Position numbers and translations under genes: made by a program. A stretch of 37,523 nt of DNA, from the IMG/VR virus record IMGVR_UViG_3300027777_000073, positions 1 through 37,523 of that record; one strand, 5' to 3'. Source of the stretch: a virus. The first letter of the stretch is position 1, and each line of letters opens with the position of its first letter. Positions 7,242 through 13,391 of the stretch are shown here, piece after piece. The notes below the pieces were generated by a model. It had not been told where the DNA came from and did no database searches. It was given only the letters and a program-made list of their open reading frames with translations.

Positions 7242-7327
7242 ATTCACCGCAAATCTATTCGCTCGGGTTATTGCACGGAGGACTCCTTTTAGGATTCGTC
7301 TGGCTAGTCTGGCCAAAGCGGAAATAA
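7238..7327 (+). CDS. Tiny membrane peptide, 29 aa, early operon
   Basis: The frame begins at the ATG at 7238, overlapping the previous stop. It encodes MNSPQIYSLG followed by one hydrophobic span (LLHGGLLLGFVWLVW) and a basic end (PKRK), the pattern of a single-span inner-membrane peptide with a cytoplasmic C-terminus. Its small size makes chance coding possible, but the ATGA coupling and clean topology argue that it is real. It could alter the host membrane or block superinfection; that is speculation. Confidence 0.45.
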   Translation: MNSPQIYSLGLLHGGLLLGFVWLVWPKRK

Positions 7328-7333
7328 GTTTCC

Positions 7334-7367
7334 CCTCGTCTCCCATCGTAGCGGATGGGAGGAGAGG
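7334..7367 (+). promoter_or_regulatory. Intergenic hairpin with GTAGCG loop, copy 1
   Basis: CTCCCATC (7340-7347) and GATGGGAG (7354-7361) form a perfect 8-bp stem around the loop GTAGCG. Pairing extends outward to 7334-7367 with one mismatch. It follows the 29-aa gene. The same hexaloop closes the hairpin at 7758-7793, so this is probably a specific RNA element. Confidence 0.5.
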
Positions 7368-7420
7368 TCAAACCCTATCGGGATGGCCTAAAGAAACAGA
7401 AAAGAAAGGACACACGCACA

Positions 7421-7753
7421 ATGAGCAAAAACTACTGGGAATCACACAACATAGGAAAACAAGTTGGAGAATATGCAGATAAGCTTGGGTTGGATTGCAT
7501 CGCAACTGGAGGGAACTGCGATTTCATTGTGAAATCATTGAGCAAAGAAAACGAGATGATGGCAGTTTTAGTTTCAGAGTTTTGCGAATGTCCAGACACT
7601 CTGAATGAGGTTGCTTGGGTATCAATTAAGCTCAATTCGTCTTGGGTTGAGTCTGTGGAGTTAAAGTTCGAGTCAGCTCGAAAGGCGATGCAGTTTATGG
7701 CAAATATTAAGGATTCTAGTGCTGTTAATATTGGGGAACTTGTAGCCAGCTAG
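7421..7753 (+). CDS. Hypothetical protein, 110 aa, early operon
   Basis: I chose the ATG at 7421 (MSKNYWES), preceded by AAAGGA and the recurrent purine-rich leader; an in-frame ATG at 7355 would lie inside the hairpin. The product is a small soluble protein with a patterned middle (MMAVLVSEFCECPDTLNEVA) and a C-terminal helix (FESARKAMQFMANI). I do not recognise the family. It stands between two hairpins that carry the same loop, so it may form its own mRNA segment. Confidence 0.7.
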   Translation: MSKNYWESHNIGKQVGEYADKLGLDCIATGGNCDFIVKSLSKENEMMAVLVSEFCECPDTLNEVAWVSIKLNSSWVESVELKFESARKAMQFMANIKDSSAVNIGELVAS

Positions 7754-7757
7754 TCCC

Positions 7758-7793
7758 TCCTCGATCCACCTTGTAGCGGAGGTGGACGGAGGA
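7758..7793 (+). promoter_or_regulatory. Intergenic hairpin with GTAGCG loop, copy 2
   Basis: TCCACCTT (7765-7772) pairs with GAGGTGGA (7779-7786), with one G-T pair, around a GTAGCG loop. A 2x2 internal loop and five further pairs (TCCTC/GAGGA) extend it to 7758-7793. The stem sequence differs from copy 1 while the loop is identical. Confidence 0.5.
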
Positions 7794-7822
7794 TGGATTT
7801 GGGCTTTCGCCTGGACATCCTA

Positions 7823-8090
7823 ACAAACGGCAGCGTAGCCATAATCCGGTTGCGTATGTACAGCAAACGGAAGCATAGCCATAAGGAGACAAATGGACGA
7901 ACAGCAAATTATCAAAGCCTACCTTTCGCGCCTGGGGCGTAAAGGCGGGAGCGTAAAAGGCCCGCAAAAGGTGCGACCCAGAGAACACTATCAGAAGGCG
8001 GTAGGTATCCGCTGGGCTAAGTATCGGGAGCGTCAAACGGAATCGCAGGCATCAAAACGGTAGCGTAGCCTTTTGCGGGAGCGTTAAATG
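7823..8090 (+). repeat. Six direct repeats of CGGNAGCRT (iteron-like array)
   Basis: Copies in one orientation start at 7828, 7868, 7946, 8025, 8058 and 8076. Copies 1, 2 and 5 continue as TAGCC; copies 3, 4 and 6 continue as a run such as AAAA, CAAA or TAAA. Copies 1 and 2 lie in a longer shared block (about 7823-7844 and 7863-7884). The array overlaps a 56-aa gene and ends where the plus- and minus-strand operons converge. Confidence 0.6.
7893..8063 (+). CDS. Small basic protein, 56 aa, end of early operon
   Basis: A strong ribosome binding site (AAGGAG) precedes the ATG at 7893. The product (MDEQQIIKAYLSRLGRKGGS, then basic and ending QASKR) is rich in R, K, G and Q. It resembles small phage and bacterial proteins with an LG-KGG-S motif, often of unknown function and possibly nucleic-acid binding. 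Part of the direct-repeat array lies inside this coding region, so some of the repeat signal could come from codon usage, but the copies outside the gene cannot be explained this way. Confidence 0.55.
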   Translation: MDEQQIIKAYLSRLGRKGGSVKGPQKVRPREHYQKAVGIRWAKYRERQTESQASKR

Positions 8091-8099
8091 GCAGTCTAG

Positions 8100-8486
8100 T
8101 TATTTTTTGGCAATGTAAAGAACTACGTTATCTGTATTCTGTTCTGGAAATATGCTTTCGCCATTTGAGTCTATGTAATAAATAGATCCCGACCTGGTGG
8201 GATTCCCAAGCACTATTGCAAGCCAATCAAAGTCACTATGAGAACACGCAGAATGTCTTATTTTTATGTCTCCTGTTTTGCTTCCAGTTATATGACCAGT
8301 TTTAACTTCAACTCTTTTCAGTTCGCCATTGTTAAGCATAACTATTAGATCGCACCTACATGACGGACTCAAGGCTCTGAATACACTCAAACCTTTTGCC
8401 ATCAAATCGTTTGAAACATAGAGTTCGTTTATTGCGCCTACTGTTCCAGTGTTGGCGATATAATCATGAGCTTTTTCGTTTAGCAT
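8100..8486 (-). CDS. PD-(D/E)XK nuclease-like protein (PDDEXK_10 type)
   Basis: The 128-aa protein carries a compact PD-(D/E)XK signature. An N-terminal helix has GAINELYV (E21), then CDLIV (D46) and RVEVKTG (E60, K62). This fits the small endonuclease-like family first seen with group I introns. It is the last gene of the leftward replication operon and converges with the plus-strand early operon. The similar protein at 19966-20355 heads the same operon. It could be a DNA-repair, resolvase or host-DNA-degrading nuclease; a role in mobility is possible, but no intron or interrupted gene is seen nearby. Confidence 0.65.
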   Translation of the reverse strand: MLNEKAHDYIANTGTVGAINELYVSNDLMAKGLSVFRALSPSCRCDLIVMLNNGELKRVEVKTGHITGSKTGDIKIRHSACSHSDFDWLAIVLGNPTRSGSIYYIDSNGESIFPEQNTDNVVLYIAKK

Positions 8487-8489
8487 AAT

Positions 8490-8678
8490 CTATTTACCTA
8501 TAAAACAGCAACACGCCTTGTTGCCAAGTTCTAACTGTTCAACCCTGAACTTGACGCTTAAACTCAATTCTTGGGGTTTTGTTTTAGTTCCGCATCTTTT
8601 ACCATTTTGTTTATCCCGACATCGTGGCGAGGCTTCTGGGTGGCAAGGAATCGATTTTAAAGCCTTTTTTCTTTTCAT
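8490..8678 (-). CDS. Small cysteine-rich protein, 62 aa
   Basis: I start it at the ATG at 8678, 4 bases after the upstream stop; in-frame sequence upstream would overlap the neighbouring gene. The product (MKRKKALKSIPCHPEASPRC) is basic, with cysteines at several points including a terminal CCCF. The spacing could suit metal binding, but no standard zinc-finger pattern is complete. There is no clear ribosome binding site, so re-initiation after the upstream gene is likely. Function unknown. Confidence 0.5.
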   Translation of the reverse strand: MKRKKALKSIPCHPEASPRCRDKQNGKRCGTKTKPQELSLSVKFRVEQLELGNKACCCFIGK

Positions 8679-8682
8679 GTAA

Positions 8683-8919
8683 CTACCAATTGCGGCAGCT
8701 CCAGTAGCGGGCCGAAGTCTTGGCTGGTGGTTTAGAGTCACACTGATGCCTAGCCCTAAAGCTCTTGCGCCTTGCTGGACTGCTCTTCTTGATGGTCATT
8801 TTTGGGTCGCCATAACGAATAACCTTGCTTTGGCCATTCTGACAGGCTCGGACTACAAACTTCTTGCGCTCTCCAGGTGTACGCCTAGGGCTGTTACATG
8901 GTAAGTCTCTAGGATTCAC
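8683..8919 (-). CDS. Small basic phage protein with RKSFRARH-C-ARYWSC motif
   Basis: The 78-aa product has a basic N-terminus and then a segment KSSPARRKSFRARHQC, followed by ARYWSCRNW at the end. From memory, small proteins with this RKSFRARH-x-C...ARYWSC-x-W pattern recur in phages and viruses of aquatic samples without known function. The conserved H, C and W residues suggest metal or nucleic-acid binding. The start overlaps the stop of the coiled-coil protein gene (8916-9227). Confidence 0.7.
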   Translation of the reverse strand: MNPRDLPCNSPRRTPGERKKFVVRACQNGQSKVIRYGDPKMTIKKSSPARRKSFRARHQCDSKPPAKTSARYWSCRNW

Positions 8920-9227
8920 GAGTCATCTACCTCATCAGCGTCAAAAGCCTCAGGACAGGCATCGTGGAGCGATTGGAGTGCCTTCTGGTGCGCTTCAAAG
9001 AAGCCTGAGAGCCTATTGACCTCATCAGTCAGCCCTTCCCACTGGTGTTCGAACACTTCAAAAGAGCAGTTTGCGTCCATATCATCGACTAATTGACCCA
9101 AGAGCCTAAGAACGCCGTGTAGTTGAGCGTTCTCCTTTTGAAGCAGGCAAATAAATCTATTTGCCAGCTTCAACTGCTCTCGGTCTTGGTTCAGAACCCA
9201 CCCTTCTTGGCTTTCATCAGTCGCCAT
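8916..9227 (-). CDS. Predicted coiled-coil protein, 103 aa
   Basis: The product starts MATDESQEGW. It has a long helical stretch with heptad-like hydrophobic spacing (LKLANRFICLLQKENAQLHG, then LRLLGQLVDD) and an acidic C-terminus (DADEVDDS). No catalytic motif is seen. Its first 37 bases overlap, in another frame, the end of the small gene at 9191-9316, so a later start is possible, but the next methionine lies well inside the protein. Function unknown. Confidence 0.65.
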   Translation of the reverse strand: MATDESQEGWVLNQDREQLKLANRFICLLQKENAQLHGVLRLLGQLVDDMDANCSFEVFEHQWEGLTDEVNRLSGFFEAHQKALQSLHDACPEAFDADEVDDS

Positions 9228-9316
9228 ACTCTAGGCTTAATGGTGCTGTTCTTCTTGCTGCGGCTAGACCCAGCCTTCCGGCGGGCGTTGATGTTTGCGT
9301 ATAATCCTTGTTTCAT
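9191..9316 (-). CDS. Small basic protein, 41 aa (MKQGLYANINARRKAG type)
   Basis: The frame begins with ATG at 9316 and encodes MKQGLYANINARRKAGSSRS, followed by KKNSTIKPRVW and a basic end. The GLYANINA-(K/R)RKAG start is one I recognise from many small phage proteins of unknown function. It is the first gene after the non-coding stretch at 9317-9559 and overlaps the next gene by 37 bases. Confidence 0.65.
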   Translation of the reverse strand: MKQGLYANINARRKAGSSRSKKNSTIKPRVWRLMKAKKGGF

Positions 9317-9447
9317 TTTGCTATTGTACCACACCCTCCACCTGATCACCAACTCCGTTGTTCAGCAGGTGCGAACGTGTGCGAGCCAGCCCAGCCAGCC
9401 TTGTTTGTTCATTTAGGAAAACGCTACGGAAAGAACGCAGTGGTAGT

Positions 9448-9482
9448 GGGGAAGGGACGGGACAAAAGGAGTCCCTTTCCCC
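9448..9482 (-). terminator. Strong GC-rich stem-loop downstream of primase-helicase gene
   Basis: GGGGAAGGGAC (9448-9458) pairs with GTCCCTTTCCCC (9471-9482) with one bulged base, giving about 11 pairs and a 12-base loop. It lies about 80 bases after the primase-helicase stop on the minus strand. No T-run follows on that strand, so it is not a textbook intrinsic terminator. Confidence 0.4.
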
Positions 9483-9502
9483 TACTTTCCTTTGCGAATT
9501 AT

Positions 9503-9520
9503 TCCTTATATATATAAGGA
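9503..9520. promoter_or_regulatory. Perfect 18-bp palindrome, AT-rich core
   Basis: TCCTTATATATATAAGGA is its own reverse complement. Such a site suits a dimeric regulator, or an easily melted -10-like or origin element, since TATATA appears on both strands. No good -35 partner is seen on the minus strand. Confidence 0.4.
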
Positions 9521-9559
9521 GTCTGACTGCTCTATAAATGATAGTGCCTTGAAAGTGGA

Positions 9560-11518
9560 TTAGAAAGTGGTCTGATTGGCAATATATAAGCCGCTGTCAG
9601 ACAATATCTTGTTAGCTTTATTAAGGCGTTTAAGATACCTATAAAACGTGCTTTCCGATACTTCCAACTTTTCGATGATATGACGACATAAATCACCTGC
9701 TTGCCACTGCTTGCTACCCATTTCAGTTAAGAACCTTTTATCGTCAACAGCCTTGTGTGCTCCTGGCTTCTTTAGCTTGTCTGGATTGAGTGCAAAGTTG
9801 GCTTGGAACAGTGGATAATGCCACTGAACTACAAAGCTATCTACTGGCGGGAAGTTACGCAGTGTGATGTCACAAGTGTAAGTCTTCTCATCCTCCTCGT
9901 GGGCAGTCAGAACGACCAACGTATCTGGATTACGAGCGAAAACGCCCGACCCACTGAAGCGGTCAATCGACTCTGACCCACTCTTGTTTCCCTTGCTAAA
10001 ATGGTGTGACAGAATGATTGACAGATTGTGGCGTGTGGCTAGGTACTCAAACTCGTTCATTAGGCTTGACATATCGCCTGCGCTGTTCTCATCCCTCTCA
10101 CCCATCAGCATATAGTTTGGATCTAGGATGATCGCTTGGTAGCCCTTACCTTCAATCTGCTTTTCGATCATTGGACGGATGAGAGTCAAGTCGGCAGCGT
10201 GACCTCGGAGCGTCCACACATCAAAGTCATCGGCCTTTTCTTCTAGTCCTTTGGCCTTGATAACATCAGCCAAGCGATTGCGGAACGACCACTCTTGTAT
10301 TTCGAAATTGATAAACAACACCCGCGACATCTTGCACTGCTGCCCCCACCAAGTCACACCAGCATGTAACGAAAGGGCTAAGTCAATTAGACTCCAACTC
10401 TTGAACGCCTTGCTACCTCCACCCAGCAACATCTTCCCGCCTCTATGCAGCATTCCCTCAATTAACGTCTCTGGTGCGGGTAAGTCTTCCTTAACAAGTT
10501 GTGCATAAGATTTAATTGGCGGCCACTCGTCCGTCTTCGGCTTGATACCAAGTGCTACGGCTGGTTCAATCATCGGTAGTTCATTCATCTTTCCTCCCTT
10601 GTAGAACCATAACAGGCTCTGCATTTTGTCGTTTCTTTTTGCCCCAGGTATCCGAACTGGCTGACTAGGCTTGAATGTTGCTGGGTCACATCCAAGCGGA
10701 ATAAGAAATGTTTTCAACTGGTCAATCAATTCCTTGTTTGACGGCATATCAAACCATCCATGCAAACTCTTTCCACCAGTATCCACAACGGCACGTAACC
10801 GAAGGTTGAATAAATCACGCATCAATTGGAACACCGCGCCGATCTCTGGCTTGGTTAGAACATCGGACTCGACAACCAGAAATATCCTATGTTCAACTGT
10901 ATCGTTCGACCTGCTGATCGTCCCATGCTTGTACGTTGCGCCAGTCGTGTACTGACCTATTGGTGCATCCAACTTCTTCCAATCCCAAGCTGACCTAAAG
11001 TTCTGCGGATGCCTCCCGCTGTCCTTGACATCACCAATCCAGATATTGTCAGCCACATTAAACATAGATAAGAACAAGTGATAGTCTTGCGCTGGATCGT
11101 CTAGCTTAACTGGACTCTCCTCGTACATATCCGCTGGGTCCCAATTGTAATGTGTCAAGTATCGTTGCCTATTCGACTCTGCAATCGTCTTGATTCTATC
11201 CAGCACCTCGGCGTGCGGGTCTTTCTTAATGACTAGCTTGGGCGCAGCAGTACCCCCCGACATAATGTTGACTGGCTTGTAAAGCACATCGCTGGATATA
11301 GCTCGGCGTAACTTGCGGTTGACCTCGTCACGATACGGAGTGCAACTCGTATGCCAGCAAAATATAGTCGGCGCGCCATCCACAAACACCGTTGTGTCAC
11401 GGATGCGAGTGTGGCTTGTATGTGCAGCCTCACCAGGACACTTGCACAGCCCATGGTTCTCGGACTGCCAATCCACTTGGCCTACGATCTCTTCAGCTTG
11501 GCGTTGTGCTGTTGTCAT
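9560..11518 (-). CDS. Primase-helicase: zinc motif, AEP-like primase, RecA-like ATPase, C-terminal HTH
   Basis: The 652-aa protein reads as four parts. Residues 25-59 hold a zinc-binding-like set (CKCPG with H33, then CWHTSC). Residues about 210-300 look like an archaeo-eukaryotic primase fold: VVESD (215-219), the SxH motif KSLHGWF (S251, H253) and RIPGAKRND (289-297). Residues about 350-560 are a RepA/AAA_25-type ATPase, with Walker A variant GGGSKAFKS (366-374, K373) and Walker B AIILDPN. The C-terminal 60 residues form a winged-helix-like domain (VSESTFYRYLKRLNKAN). It should prime and unwind phage DNA. No DNA polymerase is encoded, so the host enzyme is presumably recruited. It is near the end of the leftward operon. 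Confidence 0.85.
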   Translation of the reverse strand: MTTAQRQAEEIVGQVDWQSENHGLCKCPGEAAHTSHTRIRDTTVFVDGAPTIFCWHTSCTPYRDEVNRKLRRAISSDVLYKPVNIMSGGTAAPKLVIKKDPHAEVLDRIKTIAESNRQRYLTHYNWDPADMYEESPVKLDDPAQDYHLFLSMFNVADNIWIGDVKDSGRHPQNFRSAWDWKKLDAPIGQYTTGATYKHGTISRSNDTVEHRIFLVVESDVLTKPEIGAVFQLMRDLFNLRLRAVVDTGGKSLHGWFDMPSNKELIDQLKTFLIPLGCDPATFKPSQPVRIPGAKRNDKMQSLLWFYKGGKMNELPMIEPAVALGIKPKTDEWPPIKSYAQLVKEDLPAPETLIEGMLHRGGKMLLGGGSKAFKSWSLIDLALSLHAGVTWWGQQCKMSRVLFINFEIQEWSFRNRLADVIKAKGLEEKADDFDVWTLRGHAADLTLIRPMIEKQIEGKGYQAIILDPNYMLMGERDENSAGDMSSLMNEFEYLATRHNLSIILSHHFSKGNKSGSESIDRFSGSGVFARNPDTLVVLTAHEEDEKTYTCDITLRNFPPVDSFVVQWHYPLFQANFALNPDKLKKPGAHKAVDDKRFLTEMGSKQWQAGDLCRHIIEKLEVSESTFYRYLKRLNKANKILSDSGLYIANQTTF

Positions 11519-11523
11519 AACGA

Positions 11524-12168
11524 CTATTCAGAAATAGTTTCTGATTCGTCTTCATCATCGGAAGCAATGAATTGCTTGCCAGCCCTGTAAATGTATTGCC
11601 CCTGCACGCACTTCTCTCCGCCACTCATATTCGCAAGCTCTTCATTCCCTCTTTTCATGTTGCAAGAATAGTGTGCAAGCTGAACATTGTCCCACACATG
11701 AAGACCGCCAGAGGATATTGGCGTAATGTGATCTACAGAAGACTGCGCCATCTCTACGGAGTTCTTGCATATACCGCAAATATCACAATCTTTAATTTTT
11801 AGTTCAAGACGATTTATAAAATGACACCTACCATTTGTTCTTATGGAGTGCGACTTATTCATGGCTAATGCCTTGGCTGCACATTTGTATGAACAGAAAA
11901 GAATTGGATGCTCCCAACAACTATCTTTCCTAGAAATAGAAGCTGCGCATCCATTCCCACAATGATGACAAACATTTACGTATTCTTTTATGTGACGCTC
12001 CCACCCAACATTTTCCCACGGCTTGTAATTACTTGATTCAAAATCTGCAGTAAAATCAAGCCTAGACGTGCGCAATAATGTAACTATATGCCTATACTCA
12101 TAGTCACAGCTCTTGTAATACGCTTGCTTTATCTTGACTTTTTTGGTTTCAACATAATATAAATCCAT
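11524..12168 (-). CDS. HNH endonuclease with additional zinc-finger-like cysteines
   Basis: The 214-aa protein has a C-terminal HNH domain: CDICGIC (128-134), SVDHITPISSGG (D146, H147), WDNVQLAHYSCNMKRGN (N161, H166, C169, N170). Upstream there are further cysteine clusters (CHHCGNGC at 67-74, FCSYKC at 91-96) that suit a zinc-binding DNA-recognition part. The tail is acidic. The ribosome binding site AAGGAA precedes the ATG. Isolated HNH genes in phage genomes are often free-standing homing nucleases. Its place between a glycosyltransferase and the primase-helicase would also allow a role in host DNA degradation. Confidence 0.85.
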   Translation of the reverse strand: MDLYYVETKKVKIKQAYYKSCDYEYRHIVTLLRTSRLDFTADFESSNYKPWENVGWERHIKEYVNVCHHCGNGCAASISRKDSCWEHPILFCSYKCAAKALAMNKSHSIRTNGRCHFINRLELKIKDCDICGICKNSVEMAQSSVDHITPISSGGLHVWDNVQLAHYSCNMKRGNEELANMSGGEKCVQGQYIYRAGKQFIASDDEDESETISE

Positions 12169-12230
12169 TTTATTTATTCCTTATTCAAACTGGCTCTGAT
12201 TCAAGAGGAGACACACTGAGGAACGCCCGC

Positions 12231-12247
12231 CGCAGGATCTCCCTGCG
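12231..12247. other. Short inverted repeat between HNH and GT9-like genes
   Basis: CGCAGG (12231-12236) and CCTGCG (12242-12247) can pair around a 5-base loop, in the 97-bp gap 12169-12265. No T-run follows on either strand. It may be an mRNA processing signal or chance; the gap holds no gene. Confidence 0.3.
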
Positions 12248-12265
12248 TACCACATCGCCAGTTAG

Positions 12266-13378
12266 TTATTTGGTTTTATCCTCCAACTCCATCGCCTTCT
12301 TGCTGGCCTCAACAATATCCTCGGCCTTGATGTTGCGTAGTGCATTGCACCACATCTGCGTTTTGGGAGTCTTGTTGGTCGCATCCTTACACTTCGCTTG
12401 TGGCAACCCAGCGTGAGGACGACAAGGCGCATGCGGGCAAACGTCAGGCTTAAACACTGAAACATTCAGCGGGTAGAAAGACATTCTGTCGGCTGGATCG
12501 TATGATCCCCACAGCGAAACGCACGGCGTGTTAAGCCCAGCAGCGATGTGATTGACACTGCTATCTGGAGCCACAACAAAGTCAGCGTTGGCTACGACTG
12601 GGAACAATGATCTGATCGCCTTCGTCGTATTAAACAAATCAATGACGCGAGGATGATCGACATGGAAATTGTTACTGTTGTCCAGCCCAATAATTACTGC
12701 GTGATGTTCTGGATAGGCTTCCAACAACGCAAGCACAGCATCCTGCCCCATCTTGGGTGGATAGGTTCGCGTTGGTCCACTCGACGAAACGTGGTAGGAA
12801 AAGAATTTCTCTGGCAACGGCCACTTGCCTAATGCCTTTAGCTCGTCGTGATCTGGTTCAACAAGGTGAAGCATCGGCTTACAATACTTAACCATCGTCT
12901 TCTCATCCCATACACCCATCCACTCGTAGATCCGCTTGTAGCAATTGCCAGGACCAGTCCCAAGCTTTGTATCCCCAACCTGCCCGCTGAACAAATCGTC
13001 AGTAGGCAAATGCGAGTCATACGACTCCCACGCCTCAAGCGTGCAAGGCAGCGGATATAACTTTGCACCTAGCCCAGCATAGAGAGGCAGGTTACGAGCA
13101 GGCGCATAAACATCCACCACACCACCCGACTCCTGCACCAAGTAGTTGACGAATGCTGTGGCAATAATTGCATCCCCAATCGCTCCAGCCCGATACACGG
13201 CTGTCGCTCCACCAGCCGACCTTCCCTTGTAGTACGGCTTAATTTTGTGTGGGCATGGAATAGAGTCAGTCCATATTCCTCCAGTAAGCTCATCTGGGAG
13301 AACGTAGGTATTTCGAACGTGAAGTAAGTTATCATCCACCTTGTGGATTGAGTTTGTGTTATTTGTCCATAGTTTCAT
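12266..13378 (-). CDS. GT9-like (heptosyltransferase-type) glycosyltransferase
   Basis: The ATG at 13378 (MKLWTNNTNS) has a ribosome binding site (AAAGG) and lies after the methyltransferase stop, so I prefer it to the in-frame start at 13429. The 370-aa protein has a GT-B/GT9 look. VYRAGAIGDAIIATAF in the N-terminal domain matches the GD-ba loop of heptosyltransferases, and VVAPDSSVNHIAAGLNTPCV followed by SLWGSYDPADR is the typical nucleotide-sugar binding end. GT9 enzymes usually add heptose or related sugars to LPS. Here it lies directly downstream of a C5 DNA methyltransferase, so glycosylation of modified phage DNA is an alternative substrate to host surface glycan. Confidence 0.8.
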   Translation of the reverse strand: MKLWTNNTNSIHKVDDNLLHVRNTYVLPDELTGGIWTDSIPCPHKIKPYYKGRSAGGATAVYRAGAIGDAIIATAFVNYLVQESGGVVDVYAPARNLPLYAGLGAKLYPLPCTLEAWESYDSHLPTDDLFSGQVGDTKLGTGPGNCYKRIYEWMGVWDEKTMVKYCKPMLHLVEPDHDELKALGKWPLPEKFFSYHVSSSGPTRTYPPKMGQDAVLALLEAYPEHHAVIIGLDNSNNFHVDHPRVIDLFNTTKAIRSLFPVVANADFVVAPDSSVNHIAAGLNTPCVSLWGSYDPADRMSFYPLNVSVFKPDVCPHAPCRPHAGLPQAKCKDATNKTPKTQMWCNALRNIKAEDIVEASKKAMELEDKTK

Positions 13379-13391
13379 TTTGGTTGCCTTT

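Larger units (their letters stand above)
9317..9559. other. 243-bp non-coding stretch with hairpin and AT palindrome
   Basis: No credible gene is seen here. It contains a strong stem (GGGGAAGGGAC with GTCCCTTTCCCC, 9448-9482) and, 20 bases on, a perfect 18-bp palindrome (9503-9520) with an AT-rich core TATATATA. It separates the primase-helicase gene from the small genes downstream. It could hold a terminator, a promoter/operator for the small genes, or an origin. Confidence 0.6.

Noticed and set aside
7725-8036. Minus-strand 103-codon frame across the direct-repeat region
   Set aside because: It is opposite to the 56-aa gene, which has a strong ribosome binding site, and its protein looks random.
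7823-8090. CRISPR array
   Set aside because: The repeats are only 9 bases, with uneven spacing of 18-79 bases, and overlap a gene. They fit iterons or binding sites, not CRISPR.
8100-12168. Intron or intein associated with the HNH and intron-type PD-(D/E)XK genes
   Set aside because: The adjacent genes have intact motifs and no interruption, and no group I core or intein splice junction was seen.
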